Assembly: GCA_036011085.1 (NCBI GenBank)
Contig: DASCMS010000060.1
Coordinates: 48,526-112,525, forward strand
DNA length: 64,000 bases
Direction: 5' to 3'
From: UBA8231 sp036011085
GTDB taxonomy: Bacteria > Latescibacterota > UBA2968 > UBA8231
Positions 38,287-47,583 of this stretch are shown here, piece by piece. The notes under the pieces are model-generated. The model searched no databases. It was not told the origin of the DNA and saw only the letters and a list, made by a program, of their open reading frames with translations. The position numbers were made by a program, and so were the translations under genes. Position 1 is the stretch's first letter. Each line of letters opens with the position of its first letter.

Positions 38287-39753
38287 ATGAGAATCGCTGT
38301 CGCCGGTTTCGCTCACGAATCCAACACCTTCTCCAGTCAGCCGACCCGTCTCGAGGATTTCGGCATCACCACGGGGACGGAGGTGTTGATGCGGCAGCAG
38401 GACTCGTATACCGAGATTGCCGGCTACATCGCAGCCGCTGGTGATCTCGATATGGAGCTGCTCCCCATACTGTCGGCCTCCGCGACCCCTGCCGGGCCTG
38501 TGACATCAGCTGCGTACGAGGAGATCACCGGTCGGATTCTCGATGGTATCGATGCGCTGGCGAGTGTGGAGGGCGTGCTCCTGGCGCTGCACGGAGCCCT
38601 CGTTGCCGAAGAGTTTCCCCACGGTGATGCCGAGACGGTGCGCCGCGTCCGCGACCTGGTGGGTCCAGGAACGCCGATCGTGGTCACTCACGATTACCAC
38701 GCCAACGTGCCGCCTGCACTGGTGGAGGCGGCGGATGCCCTTGTCATCTACAAGACAAACCCCCATGTAGATCAGCGTGAGCGTGGGATCGAGGCGGCGA
38801 CGATTCTGGCCCGGACCGTGTGCGGCGAGATCCGGCCGACGATGGCCCTGGCCAAGCCGGAGCTTCTGTTCAATATCTACTTCCACAACACGAGTGTCGC
38901 CCCGATGCAGCCGTTGATGGCTCTGGCCATCGACCTGGAGCGGCAGGACGGGATCCTTTCCTGCTCGATTGCCGCCGGGTATCAGTACGCCGATGTCGAG
39001 TGGATGGCCCCCTCTGTCGTCGTCATCACAGATGCAGACCAGGCTCGGGCAGATTCCGAGGCGCAACGAATCGCCGAAGCCATGTGGGCAGAGCGCGACA
39101 GACTCATCACCGACGTAGCGACGCCGGAGGCGGCCGTTCGGCAGGCGATGGCCAGTGATGTACACCCGGTCACGTTGCTGGATTTCGGTGACAATATCGG
39201 TGGCGGCTCCGCCGGAGACGCGACCTTTGTTCTCGAGCAGCTGCTCGCCCTCGGCGCGGACGCGTGGGTGGTGACGCTCTGGGACCCCGTTGCGGTCCAG
39301 GCGTGTTTCGAGGCTGGGATTGGCGCCGCCATTGCCCTGACAGTCGGCGCCAGGACCGACGACGAACATGGGACCCCACAGAAGATCACCGGTACCGTGC
39401 GGACCCTGAGTGATGGGTCGTACGAAGAGCGTGAACGGCGCCATGGTGGCGGGCGTCGCCACAACCAGGGCCTCACGGCGGTGGTGCGCACTTCATCCGG
39501 CGACGGTGTGGGACTTCTCGTCCTTACCACCGAGCGTCAGTCCCCCAACAGCATTCACCAGATCACCAGCGTCGGGATCGCACCCGAGCAACAGAAGATC
39601 CTGGTCGCCAAAGGGGCCGTTGCGCCCCGTGCCGCCTATGAGCCTGTGTCGCCGCGACTGATCGAGGTCGATTCCGGTGGGGCCTGCTGGATCGCACGTG
39701 GGCCAGAGCACTACCAACGCGCCTGCAAGGGACTCTACGAATGGAATCGATGA
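38287..39753 (+). CDS. M81 family metallopeptidase (MlrC-like)
   Basis: 488 aa from ATG 38287, preceded by AGAGAGG. The N-terminus MRIAVAGFAHESNTF is the hallmark of the MlrC/DUF1485 family. Zinc-site candidates are the Asp and His of VVTHDYHANVPP and the His of YKTNPHVDQRERG. The MlrC C-terminal domain follows from DFGDNIGGGSAGDATF. The family is named for the microcystin-degrading MlrC, but most members sit in small-molecule catabolic operons and may act on cyclic or amidated metabolites. No signal peptide is present. It is 25 bp upstream of an oxidoreductase, and the two are probably co-transcribed. Confidence 0.88.
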   Translation: MRIAVAGFAHESNTFSSQPTRLEDFGITTGTEVLMRQQDSYTEIAGYIAAAGDLDMELLPILSASATPAGPVTSAAYEEITGRILDGIDALASVEGVLLALHGALVAEEFPHGDAETVRRVRDLVGPGTPIVVTHDYHANVPPALVEAADALVIYKTNPHVDQRERGIEAATILARTVCGEIRPTMALAKPELLFNIYFHNTSVAPMQPLMALAIDLERQDGILSCSIAAGYQYADVEWMAPSVVVITDADQARADSEAQRIAEAMWAERDRLITDVATPEAAVRQAMASDVHPVTLLDFGDNIGGGSAGDATFVLEQLLALGADAWVVTLWDPVAVQACFEAGIGAAIALTVGARTDDEHGTPQKITGTVRTLSDGSYEERERRHGGGRRHNQGLTAVVRTSSGDGVGLLVLTTERQSPNSIHQITSVGIAPEQQKILVAKGAVAPRAAYEPVSPRLIEVDSGGACWIARGPEHYQRACKGLYEWNR

Positions 39754-39778
39754 AGATCACGAGACAGGGAGAGTTCGT

Positions 39779-40798
39779 ATGACCATCCGGATCGGCGTCG
39801 TCGGCGCTGGCGCCAACACGCGCAGTCGTCACATCCCCGGCTTTCAGGCCATCGACGGCGTCGAGGTCGTGGCCGTGTGCAATCGCACTCGCCCTTCCGG
39901 ACAGAAGGCAGCTGACGAGTTCGGCATCCCCAACGTATACGACGACTGGCAAGAGCTGGTCGACGCCGAGGAGGTGGATGCCGTCTGCGTGGGTACCTGG
40001 CCCTACCTGCACTGCGCCATCACGTTGGCGAGCCTCGCCGCCGGCAAACACATCCTCACCGAGGCGCGCATGGCGATGAGCCTGGAAGAGGGGTGCCGCA
40101 TGCTGGCTGCAGCGCAAGCGTCGGACAAGGTAGCCATGATCGTGCCGGCGCCGTTCTACCTGGAGAGTGAGCCGACACTGCGGCAGATGGTGGCCGATGG
40201 CGAGTTCGGCGACTGGCTCGAGATCCATGTGAACGCCCTCACCGGTGATTGGCGCCCCGAGGCGCCCATCCACTGGCGCCAGCGCCGTGAACTGTCCGGT
40301 GACAACATCATGTCCATGGGGATCCTCAACGAGACGGTACGGCGCTACGCCGGACACGATCGGGCCCTCTCGGCACAGGGGCAGACTTTTGTCGGCACCC
40401 GACCCGATGCCGAAGGAGGAACAGCGACGGTGGATGTCCCTGACAGTCTGGGCGTCCTGTCACAGCTGGAGAACGGCGCCACCGCCGTGTATCACCTCAG
40501 CAGCGTTGCCGCGCACGGTCGGGGCGGATGCATCGAGATGCACGGCACGAAGGGCGCCTTCCGCCTGGAGGGCGGCAACGCCTTCATCGCCATCGGTGAT
40601 GACGACTTCACTGAACTGAAGGTGGCGCCAGATAAGGAATGGGGTTGGACGGTGGAGGCGGATTTCGTCGATTCGATCCGCGACGGCAAGGCGGTGACGC
40701 ACACCAGCTTTGAGGATGGGGTGAAGTACATGGCTTTCACCGACGCCGTGCAGACGAGTCTTCGCGAGGGCTGCAGAGTCGACCTGCCGGCAGTCTGA
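39779..40798 (+). CDS. Gfo/Idh/MocA family oxidoreductase
   Basis: 339 aa from ATG 39779 with AGGGAG. The N-terminal Rossmann domain begins IRIGVVGAGANTRSRHIPGF and continues EVVAVCNRTR. The dinucleotide helix is followed by GKHILTEARMAMS, where nearly all active members have the EKP motif whose Lys is catalytic; here it is EAR. The C-terminal alpha/beta domain has GDWLEIHVNALTGD and MHGTKGAFRLEGG. The family oxidises or reduces sugars and inositols with NAD(P). The missing Lys makes a standard dehydrogenase role doubtful. It follows the M81 gene closely and converges on PhnY. Confidence 0.82.
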   Translation: MTIRIGVVGAGANTRSRHIPGFQAIDGVEVVAVCNRTRPSGQKAADEFGIPNVYDDWQELVDAEEVDAVCVGTWPYLHCAITLASLAAGKHILTEARMAMSLEEGCRMLAAAQASDKVAMIVPAPFYLESEPTLRQMVADGEFGDWLEIHVNALTGDWRPEAPIHWRQRRELSGDNIMSMGILNETVRRYAGHDRALSAQGQTFVGTRPDAEGGTATVDVPDSLGVLSQLENGATAVYHLSSVAAHGRGGCIEMHGTKGAFRLEGGNAFIAIGDDDFTELKVAPDKEWGWTVEADFVDSIRDGKAVTHTSFEDGVKYMAFTDAVQTSLREGCRVDLPAV

Positions 40799-40817
40799 GC
40801 CCCAACAGCCTCCCAGC

Positions 40818-42242
40818 TTACGGACGATCCCAGGGAAGGGAGTAGGTCTTCACCCAGGTCATGGCCTTCATCGTCTCGATCACGCCTTCTTTGTATCCCA
40901 GGCCGCTGGCCTTGATGCCACCGAAGGGAGTCCACTCCAGCCGGTACCCGGGTGCTTCCTTGACGTTTACCGTGCCGGCGTCGATCTCGGAGATACACCG
41001 CTGAATGGCAGGCCAGTGATCGCTGACGACGCCCGAGGACAGTCCATATTCGGTGTCGTTGGCAATTTCGATGGCTTCATCGAGCGTGTCGAAGCGGAGG
41101 ATGGCGGCGACGGGTCCGAAGGTTTCCTCACTTACGAGGGGATGGTCGTTGTCGACGCCGTCGACGACGGTGGGCGGATAGAGGGCGCCCTGGCGCTGAT
41201 GGCCACACAGGAGTCGGGCGCCACAGTCGAGCGTGGCCTGCACTCGACGCTCGATGCGCTGCGCCGCCTCTTCGTCGATGACGGTACCCATGTCGCTGGC
41301 GGGATCGTACGGGTCGCCGCAGTTCAGCTCGGCGGCCCGTGCAGCCAGCCCACGGGCGAAATCATCGGCAAGTGAACGGTGAACGACGAGGCGACGGATC
41401 GCCGTGCAGCGCTGGCCCGAGTTCTTGAAGATCCCGGCTACGGCGATGTCGACCGCCTCCTCCACGTCCGCGTCTTCGAGCACGAGCAGGGGTGAGCTGC
41501 CGCCCAGCTCCAGCACGAGGCGCTTGTAGCCGGCGCGCCCGGCGATCTGCCTGCCGATCTGACTGGATCCGGTGAAGGTGACCATGTCCACGAGGTCGTG
41601 GGTGACGAGCAGGTCGGCTGTCTCAGCGATGGGTCCGTTGACGACGTTGAGGGCGTTGGCGGGCAGACCGGCGTCGATGGCGATCTGGGCCAGCCAGTAG
41701 GCCGACAGGGGAGTCTTTTCCGATGGCTTGAGGACGACCGGTGTGTTCGTAGCGATGGCCGGCGCGATCTTGTGGGCCACCTGATTCATCGGGTGGTTGA
41801 AGGGTGTGATCGCCGACACCAGGCGCAGAGGCTGTCGCGTCGTGTAGATGCGCCGGGCTTTTCCGTGGGGCGTGATGTCACACGGGTAGACGTTGGAATC
41901 GTCGTCGAGAGCCTTCATGGCGGCGAATTTCAGGACGTCGACAACCCGGCCGGACTCGTACCGCGTGTCCTGCACACAGAGCCCCGTCTCATCGGTGATC
42001 ATGCCGCTCACCTCGTCCCGACGTTGCTCCACGATCGCCGCCATGGCCTCCAGCACATCAGCACGATCGCGGCGGGACAGCCCGATCCGGGCCGCGTGGG
42101 TCTGTTGCAGAATCTCTTCGATCCGTTGTGGCCGAGCCAGAACCACTCGCCCGACCACATCCCCGGTCCAGGGGCTGCGCACCTCCAACCAGTCACTACC
42201 CGACTCCTGCAAGCCGCCGGCGATGGTGCCGAACTCGAGCAC
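40818..42242 (-). CDS. phnY: phosphonoacetaldehyde dehydrogenase PhnY
   Basis: 474 aa from GTG 42242, an aldehyde dehydrogenase of the ALDH superfamily. The nucleophile is Cys279 in NSGQRCTAIRR, the general base is in LVLELGGSSP, and NAD-site residues are in ITPFNHPMNQVAHK and TFTGSSQIG. Known PhnY structures bind the phosphonate through two Arg and one His; equivalents here are Arg99, His150 and Arg278, at a near-constant offset from those I recall. With PhnA directly upstream (2-bp gap), it should oxidise phosphonoacetaldehyde to phosphonoacetate. As the last gene of the leftward operon it ends 19 bp from the convergent oxidoreductase. Confidence 0.88.
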   Translation of the reverse strand: MLEFGTIAGGLQESGSDWLEVRSPWTGDVVGRVVLARPQRIEEILQQTHAARIGLSRRDRADVLEAMAAIVEQRRDEVSGMITDETGLCVQDTRYESGRVVDVLKFAAMKALDDDSNVYPCDITPHGKARRIYTTRQPLRLVSAITPFNHPMNQVAHKIAPAIATNTPVVLKPSEKTPLSAYWLAQIAIDAGLPANALNVVNGPIAETADLLVTHDLVDMVTFTGSSQIGRQIAGRAGYKRLVLELGGSSPLLVLEDADVEEAVDIAVAGIFKNSGQRCTAIRRLVVHRSLADDFARGLAARAAELNCGDPYDPASDMGTVIDEEAAQRIERRVQATLDCGARLLCGHQRQGALYPPTVVDGVDNDHPLVSEETFGPVAAILRFDTLDEAIEIANDTEYGLSSGVVSDHWPAIQRCISEIDAGTVNVKEAPGYRLEWTPFGGIKASGLGYKEGVIETMKAMTWVKTYSLPWDRP

Positions 42243-42244
42243 GC

Positions 42245-43489
42245 CTATGACTCCCGAAGGCCGTTACAGAGGACGTGGAACAAGTCGAAGTTGCGCAGCT
42301 CGCCTGCGGCGAGTTGTGCCGCGGTTTCATCGGCGAGCGGTCGATTGACGATGAAGGGCACCGTCGCTTCATGCAGACCCCCGTGGGAGCGCAAGCCGGT
42401 GGCCACGTCCTTCAGGTCATGCCATTCAGGTGTGCGTCCGAGCACGGTGTCACGATCGGCGAGCACGACGAGGTCACCGATCCGGTCAGGTGGCAGTTGG
42501 AAGGTGCGGGCTGCCTCATCCCGGGTCAGGACCCGTTCCACGCCATCAACAGCCTGAAGGCATGCGGTTGCCTGCTGCACGTGGTCGGCGTCGACATAGA
42601 CCGTGGCATAGGAGCCGAGAGCGCCGTGATGGACGACGTAGGGATCGGTGATCGGCAGTATGACCCGCGCCTCGGCAACCCCGCTGTCGCGCAGACGGGT
42701 CTCGAGGTATTCGACCTTTGGCGAGCCGTCCGTCTTCGTCTTGGTGTTCATGCCGTGGTCGGCGGTGATACCTACGACGGCGCCACTGCGGTGCAGTTCT
42801 CCCAGGAAGAGGTCGAGGCGTGCGTAGAAGGTGTTGGCTACGGCTGTACCCGGGACATGCTTGTGCTGCACGAAGTCCGTCGTCGACAGGTAGAGAACTC
42901 GTGGCGCCGGCGTGCGGGTCATCAGCCGGGCGCCGGCCTCGATGCAGAACACGCTGGCTTCCGGATCGTAGATCCCCGGATTGTCGCGCCCGACCATGTC
43001 GGATACCGCCTCGATGCCGTTGATCTCCAGGGTGGCCTCGTGGGCCTTCTCCACGGAGAAGCGGATGGCGGTCGACGGCAGGCCCTGTGACAGGAAGGCG
43101 CGCAGCTTGTCCTTCGTCGTCACCGTGGCCACGTCCACACCTTTCCGGGCGAAGGCTGCCAGCAGCGTCGGACAGCGCAGCCAACGCGCCTCCTGCATCA
43201 ACACTTCCTCGTCCGCCTCGGCGTCGTAGTAGAAATTGCCGGGGATCCCATTCACCTCGGGCGGGGCGCCGGTGATGATGGCCACATTGTTGGGATTCGT
43301 GAAGGAGGGTACGACGCCGTGCGCCTCGCCGCGGGCGCCAGCGGCAATCATGGCCTGAAGAGCGGGCATGACGGTGGCCGCCTCGTCGAGGTACGCCGGC
43401 TCGCAGCCATCGAGACAGATGCCGACGACGGGGGTCTGCGGTATCGAATAGGACCGGCCGTTGACGGTCAGGTCAGATGCAGGGCTCAC
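42245..43489 (-). CDS. phnA: phosphonoacetate hydrolase PhnA
   Basis: 414 aa of the alkaline-phosphatase superfamily. It cleaves the C-P bond of phosphonoacetate to give acetate and phosphate. Zinc and nucleophile residues are visible: Asp27 (GICLDGCEP), Thr64 (PSFTNPNNVAIITG), Asp/His in STTDFVQHKH, Asp-His in ITADHGMNTKTKTDG, and the late His in LRSHGGLHEATVP. The N-terminus VNGRSYSIPQTPVVGICLDG is characteristic of PhnA. It starts inside ATGA with the upstream dehydrogenase and ends 2 bp before phnY, so the three are translationally linked. This is the most specific marker of phosphonate use in the window. Confidence 0.95.
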   Translation of the reverse strand: MSPASDLTVNGRSYSIPQTPVVGICLDGCEPAYLDEAATVMPALQAMIAAGARGEAHGVVPSFTNPNNVAIITGAPPEVNGIPGNFYYDAEADEEVLMQEARWLRCPTLLAAFARKGVDVATVTTKDKLRAFLSQGLPSTAIRFSVEKAHEATLEINGIEAVSDMVGRDNPGIYDPEASVFCIEAGARLMTRTPAPRVLYLSTTDFVQHKHVPGTAVANTFYARLDLFLGELHRSGAVVGITADHGMNTKTKTDGSPKVEYLETRLRDSGVAEARVILPITDPYVVHHGALGSYATVYVDADHVQQATACLQAVDGVERVLTRDEAARTFQLPPDRIGDLVVLADRDTVLGRTPEWHDLKDVATGLRSHGGLHEATVPFIVNRPLADETAAQLAAGELRNFDLFHVLCNGLRES

Positions 43490-44589
43490 GCAGGGTCCTG
43501 TGGGTTAGGGGGCACTGCCGGGGTGACTGCAACCCGCAACCAGCGGCACTGACGACTCAACTCGATGGCTTCCTCGAATCGACTCAGGGGCAAGGCCGGG
43601 CTCACCAGGTCGGCAAAGGGAAGGTGGCCCACCGTCCGTTCGAGGAAAGCGAGGCCCTCCTCCAGATGGTGGGGGGAGTAGTTGTGCACGCCGTGCAGGG
43701 CCAGGCATTTGCGGATGATCCGTTCACCCGTCAGACCACCCAGATCAGAGTCGGGGTGGACCATGCCGGCCAGAACGCAAACGCCGCCGGTGCGAATGTG
43801 GTCAATGCCTTCGAGCAGCGCCGCTCGGCTACCCGACAGTTCCAGGACGGCATCAACCCCCTCTGGAGCGACGCTCCGGATCTGATCCTGCCGGTCACCG
43901 GCCGAGTCGTGGTCGCAATCGAGTGGTCGCGCCCCAAAGCGCTGCGCCAGTTGCCGTCGCTCGGGAACGGGATCGGTGCAGAAGACGGTCCTTACACCCC
44001 GGTCCCTCAGCCAGGCACAGGCATAGATGCCGAGCAGTCCGGCGCCCTGCACCAGCACCGAAGCGGCACTGGCGGGCACGTGGCTCAACACGTTGGCCAC
44101 CGTGGCCAGGGCGCAGTTGGCGGGTGCCACCACGCTGTCGTTCAGCGAATCCGCCACGGGCAGGACACGGGTTCCCCGGCGCAGAACGATGTGCGAGGCA
44201 TAGGTCCCATTGAGGCCGTGACCATCAGCCACGGTGGCGTGGCCGTACTTGAACAGCCGAGCACACTTTTCCGGCAAGGCGAAGTCGGTGCAATAGGCAC
44301 AGTGGCCGCAACTGTCAGCGATCGACCAGGTGACGCGGTCGCCGCATCGCAGTCCATCTCTTCCGGAGCCACAGTGGACGACCTCACCGACGCCTTCATG
44401 TCCCAGAATGGCGGGCGTCGACTCGGTGCGCCGACCCTCGATGGTGTGCAGGTCGGAGCCGCAGAGAGTTGCCAGACGCACGGCGACGAGAACCTCGCCT
44501 TCTGCCAGTGTGTCCGGAAGTGCGAACTCCTGTTGGCGGAGAGGGCGTTCAGGCCCGTCGAAGACCCTAGCTACAGCGTGTGTGACCAC
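43486..44589 (-). CDS. phosphonate-associated zinc alcohol dehydrogenase (HpnZ-like)
   Basis: 367 aa from GTG 44589. It is an MDR-family enzyme with the catalytic zinc set (LCGSDLHTIEG, LGHEGVGEVV) and the four-Cys structural zinc loop (SCGHCAYCTDFALPEKC). The Rossmann part has VLVQGAGLLGIYACAWL. It resembles a clade that recurs beside phosphonate catabolic genes (the proposed HpnZ group), and its ATGA overlap with phnA supports that. It may oxidise a hydroxyalkyl phosphonate to the aldehyde that PhnY then uses; this step is inferred. Confidence 0.82.
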   Translation of the reverse strand: MVTHAVARVFDGPERPLRQQEFALPDTLAEGEVLVAVRLATLCGSDLHTIEGRRTESTPAILGHEGVGEVVHCGSGRDGLRCGDRVTWSIADSCGHCAYCTDFALPEKCARLFKYGHATVADGHGLNGTYASHIVLRRGTRVLPVADSLNDSVVAPANCALATVANVLSHVPASAASVLVQGAGLLGIYACAWLRDRGVRTVFCTDPVPERRQLAQRFGARPLDCDHDSAGDRQDQIRSVAPEGVDAVLELSGSRAALLEGIDHIRTGGVCVLAGMVHPDSDLGGLTGERIIRKCLALHGVHNYSPHHLEEGLAFLERTVGHLPFADLVSPALPLSRFEEAIELSRQCRWLRVAVTPAVPPNPQDPA

Positions 44590-44609
44590 GAGGATTGTGC
44601 CCCCAATGC

Positions 44610-45362
44610 TCAGTCCTGCAGCGATCGTCGGTAGAACCGCTCCATCGAGTCCTGCGCTCGCCAGTCCAGCATTCGCCGCGCCTTGTCACTGGAATACTTG
44701 CCGTGGGGCAGGTCGGCGGTGACAAAGAAGGTCTCGTGGCGAGTCGGCAGTCTGGTGAGATCGGCCTCGAGAGCGCAGCGAATGACCCGGGCAGCATCCG
44801 GGAACGTGACGGAGAACGGGATCAGACCGTGTCTTCGGCCGCCATACCGGGGGTCGTCAGGATCGGTGGTTCGGAAGTTGAGGAAGAGCAGGCAGAGCAC
44901 GTGAATGGGGAACTGTTCGGCAAAGAGTCGGCTGATCTCATGTCCGGTGGATTTACTCAGTGCATACAGACTGGTGCCGGCGTGGGGAGGGACCTCCTCC
45001 ACGAGGCCGAAGTCGTACGTGTGATAGGGCTCCCCCGTAACCGTGAAATGGGGACCGGTGTTGATCGTACGCTCGTGCCCCATATCGACGGCGACACGCA
45101 AGGCGTTGTAGGCACCCACTGTGTTGACGTTCCAGGCCAGCTGCCGGTGGGGGCGCAGGACGGAGCAGTTGACGATGACATCGCAACCCTCCCCGGCCCG
45201 GCGTACCTGATCCAGGTCACCGGCGTCCACCTGCATTGTCTCGTGGGGGGATCCGTCCGGTACCGTGACATCGGTGATGCGCAAGCTGTAGCCGCCGCGT
45301 TCGAGTTCGCTTACTACCCAGGGCCCCAACTGCCCGTTGCCGCCCAGCAGGCAGACTTTCAC
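44610..45362 (-). CDS. NAD-dependent epimerase/SDR (phosphonate operon)
   Basis: 250 aa from GTG 45362, overlapping the upstream stop as GTGA; the longer frame to 45440 repeats antisense of the neighbour. The nucleotide loop is CLLGGNGQLGPWV, the catalytic Tyr-Lys pair is in SLYALSKSTGHEI, and DVIVNCSVLRPHRQ is the beta4 strand region. It is shorter than typical sugar epimerases (about 310 aa). The function is unknown; the operon suggests a substrate connected with phosphonate or sugar intermediates. A 20-bp gap separates it from the alcohol dehydrogenase. Confidence 0.78.
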   Translation of the reverse strand: MKVCLLGGNGQLGPWVVSELERGGYSLRITDVTVPDGSPHETMQVDAGDLDQVRRAGEGCDVIVNCSVLRPHRQLAWNVNTVGAYNALRVAVDMGHERTINTGPHFTVTGEPYHTYDFGLVEEVPPHAGTSLYALSKSTGHEISRLFAEQFPIHVLCLLFLNFRTTDPDDPRYGGRRHGLIPFSVTFPDAARVIRCALEADLTRLPTRHETFFVTADLPHGKYSSDKARRMLDWRAQDSMERFYRRSLQD

Positions 45363-46090
45363 GATCCCACCGGCAAACGCCGTGGGCGCCCGAAGTCGTG
45401 CTCCAGCGTCACTGCCAAACGATGTCGGCCGCTGCCGCACTGGAAACGAGCACCTTCGAAGTCTCCCTGCAGATGAAACAGCCGGTAGGGCTCCGGCTTG
45501 TCCCCAGCCACTACGGCTGCGCAGATGCCGGCTGCAGCGTCACGCGGATCGATCGCCATAGGGTCCAGATCATCCCCCGTACCGACCCCGTCGGCGTCAA
45601 CCAGATGACCGAGCCGGAGAATGGTAAGCCGGATCTGCGCCGTCTGGGCGAACTCCCTGGCGACGAATTCTCCCAGGTACGGAGCCATGACAGCTGGCTC
45701 TGTCGTGGGCCGTGGGCGCCAGCTCGGGGTGACGAGAAAATCGGGGTCATAGTCCTCGAGGCAATCCAGAGAACTGACATAAACCATGTGCTCCACCCCG
45801 GCATCGACAGCGGCGAGCAGCAGGTTGTAGGTGCAGCGTGTGCAACTGTCGATCCAGGCCGCAGCATCGGCTGCCATTGGGTCAGCCGGTCCAGGGAGGT
45901 GTACCACGGCCCCCATTCCGGCCACCAACTCATCCGTCTGCCGTCCATGACCGAGTTGCGACTGGGTGAATTCCGACTCGGTGCGCCGTCGTCGTCGGTC
46001 GCTCAGCCGCAGCCGGTAACCCCGGCGACGCAGGGCCTCGGCGGCATCCTGGCCCAGCCGGGTGGCCGCACCCGTGAGAAGGATCTTCAC
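45359..46090 (-). CDS. short NAD-dependent epimerase-like protein
   Basis: 243 aa from ATG 46090. MKILLTGAATRLGQDAAEAL is an extended-SDR nucleotide loop, and GAVVHLPGPADP and VEHMVYVSSLDCL are the beta4 and Ser strands. The usual YxxxK is replaced by a stretch reading APYLGEFVAREF, so the catalytic Tyr-Lys pair is not intact. It may be an atypical or non-catalytic SDR, perhaps a partner of the SDR it overlaps (GTGA). It is 11 bp downstream of guaB and very likely on the same transcript. The basic run RRRRR at about residue 33 is unusual for the NAD-specificity strand and may favour NADP. Confidence 0.72.
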   Translation of the reverse strand: MKILLTGAATRLGQDAAEALRRRGYRLRLSDRRRRRTESEFTQSQLGHGRQTDELVAGMGAVVHLPGPADPMAADAAAWIDSCTRCTYNLLLAAVDAGVEHMVYVSSLDCLEDYDPDFLVTPSWRPRPTTEPAVMAPYLGEFVAREFAQTAQIRLTILRLGHLVDADGVGTGDDLDPMAIDPRDAAAGICAAVVAGDKPEPYRLFHLQGDFEGARFQCGSGRHRLAVTLEHDFGRPRRLPVGS

Positions 46091-46101
46091 AGCGCTGTTG
46101 C

Positions 46102-47583
46102 CTACAGGATCTGCTGGTCGATGTTGGCCGCCACCATGTCGTGCACGTCCGAGTCGCGCAGGGCGCTGGGTGACTGCATCTCAAGAACGGCCTTCTCATG
46201 CAGTTCATCGATCGATCGGCAGCCGGCGGTGGCGAGGGTGGAACGGAGGATCTGCAGTATGACCGGCAGTTTTTCGGAGACAGATCCCAGATGGGGTACG
46301 TATCCGGTGATGCCCTCCTCGAAGAACAGGTCCTTCAGTTGAGAATACCGTCTGTGGTTGCGGGCCTTGGTGCTGCCCTCCATCCAGTACTCCTTGACGA
46401 TTTCACCGGCGGCGTTGCGCATGAGATTGCCGGCAGACTCGGTGTATCGGGCGAAGAAATTGCCCATCATCAACGCGTCAGCGCCCAGGGCAAGGGCGAC
46501 GGACATGTCCGCCGGTCCCGAGATTCCGCCATCGGCGATGACGGGGATATACTGGCCCGTGGATTCGGCATGGGCGTCGCGGACGGGGATGATGTCAAGC
46601 AAGGTTGAACCCTGCCCGCGGCCTGTGGCTTTTACTTCCTGAGTGGTGCAACCAGACCCGATTCCCATGCCGACCTTGACGCCATCCGCTCCCGCTTCGA
46701 CGAGAAACTCGAAGCCTCGGGCCGTGACCACGTTGCCGGCGACGACGGGAACCTCGTACGTGGACTTGATCCACTCCACCATCTGTCGTTGGTACTGGGT
46801 GTGGCCGTCGGAGGCATCGATGAGCAGAACATCCACCTCGTGTTCGACGAGACACTGCACGCGCTCACGGTCCTCCGGATGGGTGGACACGGCGGCGCCG
46901 ACCAGCAGACGTTTCTTTTCGTCGATGGACTCATTGGGGTGCTGCAGGTGCTTGTCGAGGTCCTTCTTGAAGACCGCCGTCTGCAGCATGCCGTCCTCAT
47001 CGACGATGGGCAGGAAGCCGCGCCCGAACTTGATCATCAGTTGATTGGCTTCCTTCAGGTCGGAGATGTTGACCCCGTACTGGACGTCGGTGCGCATGCG
47101 GTCCTCGACCGTAAGGGCATGGTCGCGGCGTACGTCGAAGTCCTTGTCGGTTATGACGCCGAGCAGCTTGCCGTGGAAGTCGCCGGAGTCTGTCACCGGG
47201 AACGTGGTGTACCCCATCTCGTTGATGATGATGATGATGTCGGAGATGGTGCGGCGCGGCGACAGGGTCGTGATGTTTGTCTGAAAGCCCGCCTTGAAGC
47301 GCTTGACGCGGCCGATTTTTTCTGACTGTTCCTCGATGGTCTGGCTGACGGGCAGAATTCCGATGCCGCCCAGCTGGGCGATGGCGATGGCCATCTCCGT
47401 GCCGGTCACAGCCTGCATGGCAGCCGTGAGAAACGGCGTCTGCAGTCTCAGGAAGTCGCTCCCCTTGCGGCAGAGACGTGTGGTCAACTCGACGTTGAGC
47501 GCGTTGCCGTCCGGCGGGGTATAGCCGGGCAGGATACGGAACTCACGGAGACTGTGAGAGGGTCGTTTAAGAACCTTCGCCAT
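46102..47583 (-). CDS. guaB: IMP dehydrogenase
   Basis: 493 aa from ATG 47583, with GGAAG upstream; the in-frame ATG at 47715 would span the divergent control region. It oxidises IMP to XMP in guanine nucleotide synthesis. A TIM barrel is interrupted by a CBS pair (about residues 95-210). The catalytic loop is KVGMGIGSGCTTQEV, where most bacterial enzymes read GSICTTR, and the flap region is EYWMEGSTKARNHRRY, like the Tritrichomonas-type IMPDH clade (EYWGEGSxRARNWxRY). IMP contacts include IADGGISGPADM and MMGNFFAR. It heads the leftward operon that continues into the SDR and phosphonate genes. Confidence 0.93.
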   Translation of the reverse strand: MAKVLKRPSHSLREFRILPGYTPPDGNALNVELTTRLCRKGSDFLRLQTPFLTAAMQAVTGTEMAIAIAQLGGIGILPVSQTIEEQSEKIGRVKRFKAGFQTNITTLSPRRTISDIIIIINEMGYTTFPVTDSGDFHGKLLGVITDKDFDVRRDHALTVEDRMRTDVQYGVNISDLKEANQLMIKFGRGFLPIVDEDGMLQTAVFKKDLDKHLQHPNESIDEKKRLLVGAAVSTHPEDRERVQCLVEHEVDVLLIDASDGHTQYQRQMVEWIKSTYEVPVVAGNVVTARGFEFLVEAGADGVKVGMGIGSGCTTQEVKATGRGQGSTLLDIIPVRDAHAESTGQYIPVIADGGISGPADMSVALALGADALMMGNFFARYTESAGNLMRNAAGEIVKEYWMEGSTKARNHRRYSQLKDLFFEEGITGYVPHLGSVSEKLPVILQILRSTLATAGCRSIDELHEKAVLEMQSPSALRDSDVHDMVAANIDQQIL

